NCBI GenBank assembly: GCA_019187495.1
Contig: JABAQN010000018.1
Coordinates: 45,353-109,352 of the forward strand
Length of the DNA stretch: 64,000 nt
Direction: 5' to 3'
DNA from: Steroidobacteraceae bacterium
GTDB taxonomy: Bacteria; Pseudomonadota; Gammaproteobacteria; Steroidobacterales; Steroidobacteraceae
Of this stretch, positions 35,357 to 43,919 are shown in pieces. A program made the translations under genes and the position numbers. Position 1 is the stretch's first letter. The number at the start of each line of letters is the position of its first letter. The notes below the pieces were generated by a model, which saw nothing but the letters and a program-made list of their open reading frames with translations, was not told the DNA's origin and ran no database searches.

Positions 35357-36142
35357 TTGCTGCTGGCAGACAAGATCGTGGTCATCTCCGGCATCGGCCC
35401 CGGACTCGGGGTGAAGCTGGCGGTCGAGGCGGCGCGCGCCGGCGCCGCGGCGGTCGTGATCGCCGCGCGGACCGCCGCGAGGCTCGATGATGCCGAGGCG
35501 CGGGTTCGTGCGCTCGGGTCACGATGCGAAGTATTGAAGGTCCCGACCGACATCACCGATCGTGCGCAGTGCCGGCGGCTCGCAGCCGCAGCAGCCGCGC
35601 GATTCGGCCGCATCGATGCGCTGGTCAACAGCGCGTTCTGCTACGGGCCGGTGCAGCCGCTCGCGACCGACGACCTGCAGGGCTGGCGTGAGGTATTCGA
35701 CACGAACGTCTTCGGGAGTCTGGCGCTGACCCAGGAAATCCTTCCGCAGATGCAGCGGCAGAAAAGCGGCGCGGTCCTCTTCATCAATTCCCAGGCGATC
35801 CGTCGTCCCTCCCGGGCGGCGGCCTATGCGGCGTCGAAAGGGGCGCTGCGGGTGCTGGCCGCCTATCTCGCGCGGGAAGTGGGACCGCAAGGCATTCGTG
35901 TCAACACGCTGCTGCCGGGCTGGATGTGGGGCGAACCGGTGCAGGCAAACGTGCGGCGCGCCGCCGCGGAGGCGGGCTTGTCCGAAGAACAGATGGTCGA
36001 AAAGATCGCGGCGAGCATCGCGTTGCGCCGGATCGTCACCGATGACGAGGTGGCGCGCGCCGCGATGCTGCTGATCTCGGACCTCGCCAGCGCGATGACG
36101 GGTGCGCTGGTCGATGCCAACGGTGGAGAGTTCCTGCCGTAA
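35357..36142 (+). CDS. Short-chain dehydrogenase/reductase, atypical motifs
   Basis: This 261-residue SDR has SGIGPGLG in place of TGxxxGIG, LVNSAF where NNAG is expected, a catalytic serine in LFINSQAIRR, and YAASK with the normal tyrosine and lysine. The TTG at 35357 is supported by GGAGA nine bases upstream, and no nearby ATG fits as well. Coenzyme binding may differ from the other SDRs here because of the altered loop. It ends the receptor / propeller / sulfotransferase unit and meets the efflux operon tail to tail. Confidence 0.85.
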   Translation: MLLADKIVVISGIGPGLGVKLAVEAARAGAAAVVIAARTAARLDDAEARVRALGSRCEVLKVPTDITDRAQCRRLAAAAAARFGRIDALVNSAFCYGPVQPLATDDLQGWREVFDTNVFGSLALTQEILPQMQRQKSGAVLFINSQAIRRPSRAAAYAASKGALRVLAAYLAREVGPQGIRVNTLLPGWMWGEPVQANVRRAAAEAGLSEEQMVEKIAASIALRRIVTDDEVARAAMLLISDLASAMTGALVDANGGEFLP

Positions 36143-36145
36143 CGG

Positions 36146-37660
36146 TCAATCGACGATCGCGGCTGTGTCGGCCCGCCGGCGCCCGCGGGAGAAGAGGAGC
36201 AGCAGCGGCATCGCGAGCAGGCACAGCCACAGCATCATCCGGAAATCCTGCACATAGGCGAGCATCTGCGACTGGCGCGATACTTCGTGTTCGAGCGCCG
36301 CGATCGTGGCGGTCGAATGCAGGCTCCATTCCTCCGGGTAGCCGGGCATCTGCGTCGCCGGATTGAGCGGCGAGGCGTACTGCACGAGCGAAGCGTGGTT
36401 GGCCTGCGTGTTGCGCGCGAGCAGGCTCGTCACGATCGAGATGCCGACGCTGCTGCCGATATTGCGGGTGAGGGAGTAGAGCGCCGTGCCCTCGTTGCGC
36501 AACTGCGGCGCGAGCGTCGAGAACGCGCTGGTCGAGAGCGGCACGAAGATGAGGCCGATGCCGGTGCCCTGGATGAAACCCGTGATGACGATGAGCGCCG
36601 GCGTCGTGTCGAGATCGAACAGGCTCATCCAGTAGAGCGACCCGCAGGTGAGCAGCATGCCGGGGAAGATCAGCGTCAGTGGGTGCACGTGGTCACCGAC
36701 CCGCCCGACGGTCAGCATGCCGAGCATCGAGCCGATCCCGCGCGACGCGAGCAGCACGCCGACATCGAATACCGGATAGCCGAGCAGCGTCTGCAGGTAC
36801 GGCGGGAGGAGCGCAATCGTCGACAGCAGCACCATCCCGATGACCAGCGCGAACGTCGAGGCCGCGATGAAATTGCGGTCGCGAAACAGCGCGGGTTCGA
36901 AGAACGGCTCACGATGCGTCAGCATGTGCGCGATGAACATGTAGAAGGCCAGCGCCGCGACCAGCGCCTCGGCGACGATTTCGGGCGAGGCGAACCAGTC
37001 GAGCGTCTGGCCGCGATCGAGGCACAATTGCAGCGCGCCGATGGCGACGGCGAGCAGGCCGAAGCCGAACAGGTCGAAGCGGCGCTCGCGGTCGATCGGC
37101 GTCTCGCTCAGGAACACCGTGACACCGATCCATGCGAGTGCGCCGATCGGGACGTTGATGAAGAACACCCAGCGCCAGCTGTAGTACTCGGTCAGGAAGC
37201 CGCCGAGCGTCGGCCCGAGTACCGGGCCGACCATCACTCCGACGCCCCACCAGGCCATCGCCGAGGCGTGGCGCTCGCGCGGCCAGGTGTCGAGCAACAC
37301 CGCCTGCGACAACGGCACGAGCGCGGCGCCGAAGACACCCTGCAGCAGGCGCGCCGCGACGATTTCCGAGAGCGACTGCGCGGCGCCGCAGAGCATCGAG
37401 GCGAGCGTGAAGCCGATGACCGCGGTCGTGAAGACGCGCTTGCGGCCGAAGCGCGCCGCAAGGAAGCCGGTGAGCGGGATGCAGATCGCGGAGGCGACGA
37501 TGTAGGAAGTCAGCACCCAGGCGATCTGGTCGAATGACGCCGACAGCGCACCCTGCATGTGCGGCAGCGCGACGTTCGCGATCGTCGTGTCGATCGCCTG
37601 CATCACGGTCGCGGCCATCACCGCGATCGTTACCCAGGTGCGGTGGGCGGCCGTCGTCAC
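36146..37660 (-). CDS. MFS efflux permease, DHA2 (EmrB/QacA) family
   Basis: This 504-residue protein has about 14 hydrophobic segments. Its family motifs include AIDTTIANVALPHMQGAL in helix 1, RFGRKRVF in the 2-3 loop, WRWVFFINVPIGALAW at helix 6 and GPVLGPTLGGFLTEYYSWRW for motif C. It exports drugs or organic molecules using proton motive force and, with an EmrA-type adaptor, across both membranes. The start overlaps the adaptor stop (ATGA), so it is the last gene of the marR-emrA-emrB operon. Confidence 0.92.
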   Translation of the reverse strand: MTTAAHRTWVTIAVMAATVMQAIDTTIANVALPHMQGALSASFDQIAWVLTSYIVASAICIPLTGFLAARFGRKRVFTTAVIGFTLASMLCGAAQSLSEIVAARLLQGVFGAALVPLSQAVLLDTWPRERHASAMAWWGVGVMVGPVLGPTLGGFLTEYYSWRWVFFINVPIGALAWIGVTVFLSETPIDRERRFDLFGFGLLAVAIGALQLCLDRGQTLDWFASPEIVAEALVAALAFYMFIAHMLTHREPFFEPALFRDRNFIAASTFALVIGMVLLSTIALLPPYLQTLLGYPVFDVGVLLASRGIGSMLGMLTVGRVGDHVHPLTLIFPGMLLTCGSLYWMSLFDLDTTPALIVITGFIQGTGIGLIFVPLSTSAFSTLAPQLRNEGTALYSLTRNIGSSVGISIVTSLLARNTQANHASLVQYASPLNPATQMPGYPEEWSLHSTATIAALEHEVSRQSQMLAYVQDFRMMLWLCLLAMPLLLLFSRGRRRADTAAIVD

Positions 37661-38658
37661 CGCCGTCGGCCGGTATCGATTCTCACCCAGGCCGAGAGGC
37701 CCGCGCGCAGCGCCGGCGCATCACTGCCCGGCAGCAGATCGATGCGCACGGGAACGCGCTGCGTGACCTTGATCCAGTTGCCGGTCGCATTCTGCGGCGG
37801 CAGCACGGAGAACTCCGCGCCGGTGGCCGGGCTGATGCTGTCGACGACACCGCGCCAGCGGCGGCCGGGATAGATGTCGAAGCGCAGTTCGACCGGTTGC
37901 CCGGGGCGGACGTTCGTCAGGTCCTTCTCGGTGAAGTTGGCCTCGACCCAGGGGGCCGCATCGGCGACCAGCGCCAGCGCCGCCGTGCCGGGGGCGAGAT
38001 ATCGCCCGACTTTCGGCAGCTGCGTGACGACGCCGGCGTACGGCGCATACACGGTCGTGCGCGCGAGATCGAGCTTCGCCTGCGCGACGGCGGCCGCGGC
38101 GGTCAGGTAATCGGGGTGCTGCTCGACCGGCAGGTCGACGTCGCCGCCGAGGTTCGCGCGGATACGGGCGAGGTCGCGCTCGAGCGCGACGGTCTGCTGC
38201 CGGTTGATTTCGACCTGCTCCCTGGCATTGTCGAGGTTGATGGCCGACACGTAGCCCTTCGCCGCGAGGTCGGCCTGCCGCCGGTATTCCCGCGACGCGA
38301 ACTCCTCGCGCGTCCTCGACAGCGTGATCTGCGCCTCCTGCTCGCGATAGCTCGCCTCGAGCGCGGCGACGTCGGTGCGCGCGCGCGCGAGCGCGGCGGT
38401 CGCCTTCGCGAGCGCGACTTCGTACGGCGCCGTTTCGAGCGTGAACAGCGGCGCGCCGGTCGCGACCGACTGGTTCTCCCGCACGTGCAGCGCGCGCACC
38501 TTGCCCGCGACCTCGACGCTGACCGGCACCTTGTCCGACTTCACGTAGGCGTCGTCCGTGTCGACGTAGCGCCCGCCCGTGAGCCACAGCACGACGGCGA
38601 CGACGATGACGGCGAGCGGCACGGCGCCGAGGAGCAGCGGACGGAGCCAGCGCTTCAT
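37657..38658 (-). CDS. EmrA/HlyD-type membrane-fusion efflux adaptor
   Basis: This 333-residue membrane-fusion protein has an N-terminal membrane segment (LLLGAVPLAVIVVAVVLWL), a biotinyl-lipoyl-like hairpin, a central coiled coil (alanine-rich, about residues 80-160) and beta-barrel strands such as TVYAPYAGVVTQLPKVG and PVELRFDIYPGRRWRGVVD. It links the inner-membrane EmrB-type pump to an outer-membrane channel encoded elsewhere. Its start overlaps the marR stop and its stop overlaps the permease start, consistent with coupled translation of all three. Confidence 0.9.
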   Translation of the reverse strand: MKRWLRPLLLGAVPLAVIVVAVVLWLTGGRYVDTDDAYVKSDKVPVSVEVAGKVRALHVRENQSVATGAPLFTLETAPYEVALAKATAALARARTDVAALEASYREQEAQITLSRTREEFASREYRRQADLAAKGYVSAINLDNAREQVEINRQQTVALERDLARIRANLGGDVDLPVEQHPDYLTAAAAVAQAKLDLARTTVYAPYAGVVTQLPKVGRYLAPGTAALALVADAAPWVEANFTEKDLTNVRPGQPVELRFDIYPGRRWRGVVDSISPATGAEFSVLPPQNATGNWIKVTQRVPVRIDLLPGSDAPALRAGLSAWVRIDTGRRR

Positions 38659-39089
38659 GCCGTCGCCCGCGAGAGGTTGTGCTTGATCGTGACGAGCGCG
38701 TGCACCAGCGCCGCCCGCTCGGCGCGTGGCAGGCCGCGCAGCGCGAGCCCGCGCACGTCGCGCGCCACCCGCTCGATCCGCGCCAGCACGGCCTTCGCCG
38801 CCGGCGTCACGTACAGGCGAAAGGCCCGGCGATCGGCGGGGTCCGGGCGTCGCTCGACATGGCCCGCCCTGACGAGCTGGTCGAGCAGGCGCACGAGTGT
38901 CATCGGCGCGATCTCGAGGATTTCCGCGAGCTCGACCTGCCGCATGCCGGGCTCGCGGGTCAGCCGCAGCAGCACCTTCGCCTGCGCGAGCGTCACGCCG
39001 TGGCTGCGCGCACGCCGGTTGAACTCGGCGCGGAGCAGGCGCACCACGTCGGCCAGCAGGAAGCCGACGGGAGGGTCAGCGCCGGGCAT
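38655..39089 (-). CDS. MarR-family transcriptional regulator
   Basis: This 144-residue winged-helix protein has EFNRRARSHGVTLAQAKVLL, then PGMRQVELAEILEIAPMTLV as recognition helix region, and RPDPADRRAFRLYVTPAAKA as the wing. It is the first gene of the efflux operon, and a perfect palindrome overlaps the likely -10 box just upstream, so autorepression is strongly suggested. Such regulators release DNA on binding phenolic or lipophilic ligands, which would make the pump inducible by toxic substrates or intermediates. Confidence 0.93.
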   Translation of the reverse strand: MPGADPPVGFLLADVVRLLRAEFNRRARSHGVTLAQAKVLLRLTREPGMRQVELAEILEIAPMTLVRLLDQLVRAGHVERRPDPADRRAFRLYVTPAAKAVLARIERVARDVRGLALRGLPRAERAALVHALVTIKHNLSRATA

Positions 39090-39103
39090 GGCCGGTCACA
39101 GAG

Positions 39104-39124
39104 ATAATAAGCACCGCTTATTAT
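39104..39124 (-). promoter_or_regulatory. Perfect palindromic operator overlapping the -10 box of the marR-emrAB operon
   Basis: Two 9-base arms, ATAATAAGC and GCTTATTAT, are separated by 3 bases and are exact complements. The site is strikingly AT-rich in a very GC-rich genome and lies 15 bases before the marR start. On the minus strand TATAAT occupies 39125-39120, inside the palindrome, with TTGTGC (39147-39142) as a partial -35 at 16-base spacing. A MarR dimer bound here would block RNA polymerase. The family commonly binds such imperfect or perfect palindromes of 16-22 bases. Confidence 0.75.
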
Positions 39125-39195
39125 ATGCATGGCTGACCGGTGCACAAGCGGGGCCGCCGCCGGCAGGTCAGCCGGTGCGGCGCCGCAAGGCAGGT

Positions 39196-40170
39196 TCAGC
39201 GCAGCGGCAGTTCGACGGTATCGAAGGAGCGGTCGAAGACCCCGCCCGGGGCGGATTCCCGCGCGCGGTCCACGCTGCGGCGGTCGAGATGCGGGCCGAG
39301 CGCCTGCAGGAACTCGTACATGTACTTGCGCAGCAGCGTGTCGCGCCGGAATCCGACCCAGGTGGTGTGCGTCGGAAAGATGTGCGCGGCGTCGATCGCG
39401 ACGAGGTCGTCGTCCGCACCGGGCTCGACCGCGACGCTTGCGACGATGCCCACCCCGAGCCCGAGCCGCACATAGGTCTTGATCACGTCGGCATCGCGCG
39501 CGGTCAGCGCGACGTGCGGCTCGAGGTCCGCGGCGGCGAAGATCTCATTGAGAGAGGAGGGGCCCGTGAAGCTGAAGGAGTAGGTGATGATCGGGTGGCG
39601 GGCGAGTGCCTTCAGCGTGAGGCGGCGCTCGCCGGCGAGGGCATGGCCGCGCGGCACGACGACGGTGCGATGCCAGCGGTAGAGCGGTAGCAGCGTCGTG
39701 TCGGGAAACAGCTCGTGCGAGCCGGTCGCGATCGCGAAGTCGATCCGGTCGTGCTCCATCATCGCGGCGATCTGCTCCGAGGTGCCCTGGTGCAGGTGCA
39801 GCTGCACTTGCGGGTAGCGCTTGCGAAACGCCTGGATGACGACCGGCAGGACGTACCGTGCCTGGGTGTGCGTGGTGCCGATCGACAACGAGCCGCCCGA
39901 TTCGTTGCGCAAGTCCTCGGACAATCGCCGGATCGACTTGATCTCCGCGAGGATGCGCTGCGCGCGCTCGACGACCTGCGCACCGATCGGGGTGAGGCGC
40001 GTGAGCGCCCGGCCCTCGCGCATGAAGATCCGGAAGCCGAGCTCATCCTCGAGCAACTTCAACTGCTTGCTGACCCCGGGCTGCGAGGTGTGCAGGCGCT
40101 GCGCGGCCGCGGTGATGTTGAGGCCGTTCTCGACGACCGCGACGAGGTAGCGGAGCTGATGCAGCTTCAT
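39196..40170 (-). CDS. LysR-family regulator, CysB-like
   Basis: This 324-residue regulator has an N-terminal helix-turn-helix very like CysB: MKLHQLRYLVAVVENGLNI, TAAAQRLHTSQPGVSKQLKL, LEDELGFRIFMR. The effector domain includes SIGTTHTQARYVLPVVIQAF and the TSEQIAAMM segment that surrounds the sulfate/thiosulfate pocket in CysB. It would activate sulfur-assimilation genes with O- or N-acetylserine as co-inducer. It is far from cysD and cysNC, so control of those genes is possible but not shown. It is divergent from the acid phosphatase gene. Confidence 0.88.
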   Translation of the reverse strand: MKLHQLRYLVAVVENGLNITAAAQRLHTSQPGVSKQLKLLEDELGFRIFMREGRALTRLTPIGAQVVERAQRILAEIKSIRRLSEDLRNESGGSLSIGTTHTQARYVLPVVIQAFRKRYPQVQLHLHQGTSEQIAAMMEHDRIDFAIATGSHELFPDTTLLPLYRWHRTVVVPRGHALAGERRLTLKALARHPIITYSFSFTGPSSLNEIFAAADLEPHVALTARDADVIKTYVRLGLGVGIVASVAVEPGADDDLVAIDAAHIFPTHTTWVGFRRDTLLRKYMYEFLQALGPHLDRRSVDRARESAPGGVFDRSFDTVELPLR

Positions 40171-40282
40171 GGAGGGCTGATTCTACGGGATAGCGGCCCG
40201 GGCGCACTCGAAGGTGATCATGCGGGTGGTAATCTGCCACGACACCTGCGATATCGCGGCGTGACAGGTGATCGGAGGGCGT

Positions 40283-41116
40283 ATGCGATGGACCCGATGC
40301 GGACTGGCACCGGCGTTGCTGCTCGTGGTGGCGTCGTCGTTCGCCGCCGGCGATACGGCGTGCGAACAGCTGAACGCAGTGCTGTGGACGCAAACCGCGG
40401 CCGAGCATGACGCGCTCACGACGCAGGTCTATGCGCAGGCGACGGCGCGCTTGCCCGTGCTCGCGGCACCCGGATCGGCGGCGCTCGAGCAGTGGGGCCG
40501 CTCGCCCGATGCCATTGCGTCGCTGCCGACCGCCATCGTGCTCGATATAGACGAGACGATCCTCGACAACAGCGCGTTCCAGGCCCGGCAGGTGAAGGCC
40601 CGCGCCGGGTTCTCGCCCGCAGACTGGGAGCACTGGGTCGACGAGGCCGCCGCGGGCCCGATTCCCGGCGCCCGCGAATTCCTGCGCGCCGCGCATTCGG
40701 CGGGCCACCGGATCTTCTACCTGACGAATCGCGCTTGCCCGCTGACGCCCGAGCCTGCGGGGGCCGATCCCTGTCCGCAGCGCACGGCCACGATGCGCAA
40801 TCTCGTTGCGCTCGGCTTCCCGGATGCCGGCAATCCGGACAGCTACCTGATGCGCAACGGCACGCCCGACTGGCGCACGGCCGACAAGACATCGCGGCGT
40901 GCCGCGATCGCGCAGAAGTACCGGATCGTCGCGCTCTTCGGCGATGACTTGCGGGATTTCGTCGAGCGCGGCGTGTTCGACGCGCGGCGCGCGGAACTCA
41001 TGCCGATGTTCGGCGCGCGCTGGTTCGTGCTGCCAAACCCGATGTACGGTTCGTGGGAGCGCGCGCTCGTCGCGCCGGCGTGCACCGGCAGGGAGCGAGC
41101 GGCGGACGGCGGGTAG
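40283..41116 (+). CDS. Exported HAD-family acid phosphatase (e(P4)-like)
   Basis: This protein of about 277 residues has a signal peptide (GLAPALLLVVASSFAAG) and a HAD core of the class B/C acid-phosphatase type: LDIDETILDN with D88 and D90, FYLTNR as motif II and ALFGDDLRDF as motif IV. It probably removes phosphate from nucleotides or other phosphomonoesters in the periplasm. No lipobox cysteine is clear, unlike Haemophilus e(P4). ATG 40283 has GGAGG upstream; GTG 40268 is an alternative. A strong terminator lies 70 bases after the stop. Confidence 0.87.
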   Translation: MRWTRCGLAPALLLVVASSFAAGDTACEQLNAVLWTQTAAEHDALTTQVYAQATARLPVLAAPGSAALEQWGRSPDAIASLPTAIVLDIDETILDNSAFQARQVKARAGFSPADWEHWVDEAAAGPIPGAREFLRAAHSAGHRIFYLTNRACPLTPEPAGADPCPQRTATMRNLVALGFPDAGNPDSYLMRNGTPDWRTADKTSRRAAIAQKYRIVALFGDDLRDFVERGVFDARRAELMPMFGARWFVLPNPMYGSWERALVAPACTGRERAADGG

Positions 41117-41180
41117 CCAGCGGTCGCCGGCAGCGCAGCCGGCTGCCCGCCCATCCCCGTCCGCTGCCCGCTTCATGAAG

Positions 41181-41216
41181 AAAAGGCCCGCGATTTCCAT
41201 CGCGGGCCCGTTCTTT
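41181..41216 (+). terminator. Rho-independent terminator after the acid phosphatase gene
   Basis: A perfect 10-base stem, GGCCCGCGAT paired with ATCGCGGGCC, encloses a TTCC loop at 41185-41208. It is preceded by AAAA and followed by CGTTCTTTC. The stem is very GC-rich and the flanks carry A and T runs on opposite sides, so it may also work on the other strand. Confidence 0.8.
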
Positions 41217-41297
41217 CGGCGCGACCCTGCGGTGCGCTCGACCCCCCGTGTCCAGGATGCAGCAACGCTTGTGCCATGCATGATAAGTCGCTGAAAA

Positions 41298-41306
41298 TGC
41301 TATATC
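41298..41306 (+). promoter_or_regulatory. Candidate extended -10 promoter for ctlX-plsY-birA-coaX
   Basis: TGCTATATC at 41298-41306 matches an extended -10 element (TGn then TATAAT-like) about 57 bases before ctlX, in a locally AT-rich patch after the upstream terminator. There is no convincing -35 hexamer at 16-18 bases, which extended -10 promoters can tolerate. It is the only promoter-like site seen before the overlapping operon. Confidence 0.3.
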
Positions 41307-41362
41307 TTCACGCCTGCTGACCGCCTCTTGCCGCCAGAACTGTAAACCCCGCCGACACTCCA

Positions 41363-42295
41363 ATGACCCTGCAGTGCACCGATACGGTGTTCCTCGTGCG
41401 CCCCGCGGCGTTCGGTTTCAATGCCGAAACGGCGGCGACCAACCGGCTGCAGCGCGGCAACGCGGCGCCGGAGCCGCAGACGCAGCGGCGCGCGCTCGCC
41501 GAGTTCGACGCGATGGTCGCGGCGCTGCGCAGCGAAGGGATCAACGTCTGCGTCGTCGACGACACGCCGCAACCCGCAAAGCCCGATGCGGTCTTTCCGA
41601 ACAACTGGGTCAGCTGGCACGACGATGGTACGGTTGTCCTTTATCCGATGCAGGCCGTGAACCGACGCGCGGAGCGGCGGGAAGACATCGTGACAGCCGT
41701 CGCCGAAGCGACCGGCTTCAGGATCGCGCGCGTGCTCGACCTCACGCGGCACGAGCGCGACGGACGCTTCCTCGAGGGCACCGGCAGCCTCGTGCTCGAT
41801 CGTGTCGCGCGTGTCGCCTACGCATGCCGCTCGCCGCGTACCGACGCGCGCGTGCTCGGCGAATGGTGCGAGGCCATGGGGTACGAGTCCGAGCTGTTCG
41901 ATGCGACCGATCGCGCCGGCGTCCCGCTCTACCACACGAACGTGCTCATGGGCATCGGCGACACCTTTGCCGCGATCGGTGTGGAGTGTGTCGCGCCCGC
42001 CGATCGTGTGCGCGTGCTCGAACGGCTCGCTTCGGGCGGGCGCACCGTGATCGAGCTGGATCGCGAGGAGATCGAGGCCTTCGCGGGCAACCTGCTCGAA
42101 CTCGCGACCTGGGATGAAGCGCTCGGCGACAGCAGCGTGCTGGTCCTGTCGGCCACCGCGCGTGCCGCGCTCGCGCCCGGGCGCTTTGCGCAATTCGCCG
42201 CGTGCACCGACACCGTGTTGTCCGTGCCGCTCCCGACGATCGAACAGGCGGGAGGCGGCAGTGTTCGCTGCATGCTGGCGGAGGTGTTCCGGTGA
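41363..42295 (+). CDS. ctlX: CtlX-family amidinotransferase-fold hydrolase
   Basis: This 310-residue protein of the guanidino-group-modifying superfamily resembles the citrulline-utilisation hydrolase CtlX: PDAVFPNNWVSWHDDGTVVLY near residue 75, a histidine in LYHTNVLMGIGD, and a C-terminal cysteine in GGGSVRCMLAEVF, forming the expected Glu/His/Cys active site. It would hydrolyse a guanidino- or ureido-containing compound such as citrulline. It is the first gene of a chain in which its stop overlaps plsY (GTGA). The link with phospholipid and cofactor genes looks positional rather than functional. Confidence 0.85.
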   Translation: MTLQCTDTVFLVRPAAFGFNAETAATNRLQRGNAAPEPQTQRRALAEFDAMVAALRSEGINVCVVDDTPQPAKPDAVFPNNWVSWHDDGTVVLYPMQAVNRRAERREDIVTAVAEATGFRIARVLDLTRHERDGRFLEGTGSLVLDRVARVAYACRSPRTDARVLGEWCEAMGYESELFDATDRAGVPLYHTNVLMGIGDTFAAIGVECVAPADRVRVLERLASGGRTVIELDREEIEAFAGNLLELATWDEALGDSSVLVLSATARAALAPGRFAQFAACTDTVLSVPLPTIEQAGGGSVRCMLAEVFR

Positions 42296-42936
42296 GCGCC
42301 GGGATCGCGATGCCCGTGCTGGTCGTGCTCGCGGCCTATCTGCTCGGTTCGGTGAGCGGTGCGCTCGTCATCGGCGCGCTGCGGGGCGGCATCGATATCC
42401 GCACGCAGGGCAGCGGCAATGCGGGCGGCACGAATGCCCTTCGCACGCAGGGCATCGCGTTTGCGGTCGGTGTCGTGATCATCGATCTCGGCAAGGGCTG
42501 GCTCGCCGCCGCGTGGCTGCCGGTCGTGGCGCAGCGTTTCGGCGCCACGACGGCGTGGCTGCCCGCGGCGTGTGCATTCGCGGCAATGTTGGGGCACGTG
42601 TGGCCCGTGTGGCACGGCTTTCGCGGCGGCAAGGGCGCTGCGACCCTCGTCGGCGCGCTGCTCGCGCTGTCGCCCGGCCTGCTCGGCGTCGTGCTCGGCG
42701 TATGGCTGCTGATGGTGGTCCTCTTCGGCTTCGTCGGGCTCGCTTCCGTCGCCGCGGCGATCGCGCTGCCGGTCGCGGTCGCCTTCGGGCGCGTCGCGCC
42801 TTTCGGGCCCCTGCTGGGATTCGGGATCGCCGCCGCGATGCTCGTCGCGTTCACGCACCGGGCGAATCTCGCGCGCATGCGCGCAGGGACCGAGCCGCGT
42901 GCCAGGCGGTTGTGGCTCGCGGGCCGTGGTCGATGA
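42292..42936 (+). CDS. plsY: Acyl-phosphate:glycerol-3-phosphate acyltransferase
   Basis: PlsY is an integral inner-membrane enzyme that acylates glycerol 3-phosphate in the first step of phospholipid synthesis. This 214-residue protein has its three signatures: LLGSVSGALVIGALRGGIDI with GSGNAGGTNALR, GHVWPVWHGFRGGKGAAT, and FTHRANLARMRAGTE. Several membrane helices lie between. GTG 42292 overlaps the ctlX stop and has GGAGG seven bases upstream. The gene then overlaps birA at its ATGA. Confidence 0.95.
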   Translation: MSAGIAMPVLVVLAAYLLGSVSGALVIGALRGGIDIRTQGSGNAGGTNALRTQGIAFAVGVVIIDLGKGWLAAAWLPVVAQRFGATTAWLPAACAFAAMLGHVWPVWHGFRGGKGAATLVGALLALSPGLLGVVLGVWLLMVVLFGFVGLASVAAAIALPVAVAFGRVAPFGPLLGFGIAAAMLVAFTHRANLARMRAGTEPRARRLWLAGRGR

Positions 42937-43919
42937 TGACGCTGGCGCAGCAGGTCTTCCGGCGACTGGGCGATGGCGGGTTCGCATCGGGGCAGATGCT
43001 GGCGGCGGAATTCGGCGTGACGCGCAGCGCCGTGTGGAAAGCCGTGCATGCCCTGAAGGCCGCCGGTCTTGCGGTCGAGGCGGTGTCGAAACGCGGTTAC
43101 CGACTGCAAGGCGGCATCTCGGCGCTCGACAGTGCGCGCATCCTCGCGCAGCTTCCACCCGGCGTGCGCGAGCGCGTCACGCGCTGCGACGTTGCCTGGT
43201 CCGTGGCGTCCACGAATGCCGCGCTGCTGGCCGATACGGAGCCGCCGATCGGCGACGCGCACGTGCTGCTGGCCGAGCAGCAGACGGCGGGCAGGGGACG
43301 TCGCGGGCGGCAGTGGGTCGCGCCGCTCGGCGGGGCGCTGTGTCTGTCGATCGCGTGGACTTTTGCATCGTTGCCGCGCGATCTCGCCGCGCTGTCGCTC
43401 GTCGTCGGCGTGTGCGCACTGCGCGCGTTCGCGCGGCAAGGCGTGCAGGGGCTCGCGCTCAAGTGGCCGAACGATCTCGTGGCGGCCGGGCGCAAGCTCG
43501 GCGGCATCCTGATCGAGATGCGTGCGGAATCGGCCGGGCCGGTCGTGGTCGTGATCGGGATCGGCGTCAATGTGATGCTCGACGCGGCGTCGCGTTCGCG
43601 TGTCGCGGCCGCCGGAAATGTCGCGATCGATCTGCGCGAGCTGGGCGGCGACCCGGACCGCAATGCGTTCGCCGCGCGTGTCACGGGCGAACTGGTCGCG
43701 GCGCTGCCGCGGTTTGCCGCGCAGGGATTTGCGCCCTTTGCGACCGAATGGCGCGACGCCGATGCCCTTCGCGGTCGGCCGGTATCGGTCGCGCTCGACG
43801 GCGATTTGCGGGTCGGCATCGCGCGCGGCATCGATGCCGGGGGCGCCCTGCTCGTCGAGACGCCGGCCGGTTTGCAGCGCTTCGTCGCCGGCGACGTCAG
43901 CGTGCGGGCGGCACTATGA
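42933..43919 (+). CDS. birA: Bifunctional biotin operon repressor / biotin-protein ligase
   Basis: This is a 328-residue Group II BirA. An N-terminal winged helix-turn-helix (SGQMLAAEFGVTRSAVWKAV) allows repression of biotin genes, the catalytic core has the biotin/ATP motif AGRGRRGRQWVAPLGGALCLS with LKWPNDLV, and a small C-terminal domain ends the protein. It forms biotinyl-AMP and attaches biotin to acetyl-CoA carboxylase. ATG 42933 overlaps the plsY stop; a second ATG lies one codon later. Adjacent coaX matches the usual gammaproteobacterial birA neighbourhood. Confidence 0.96.
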   Translation: MMTLAQQVFRRLGDGGFASGQMLAAEFGVTRSAVWKAVHALKAAGLAVEAVSKRGYRLQGGISALDSARILAQLPPGVRERVTRCDVAWSVASTNAALLADTEPPIGDAHVLLAEQQTAGRGRRGRQWVAPLGGALCLSIAWTFASLPRDLAALSLVVGVCALRAFARQGVQGLALKWPNDLVAAGRKLGGILIEMRAESAGPVVVVIGIGVNVMLDAASRSRVAAAGNVAIDLRELGGDPDRNAFAARVTGELVAALPRFAAQGFAPFATEWRDADALRGRPVSVALDGDLRVGIARGIDAGGALLVETPAGLQRFVAGDVSVRAAL

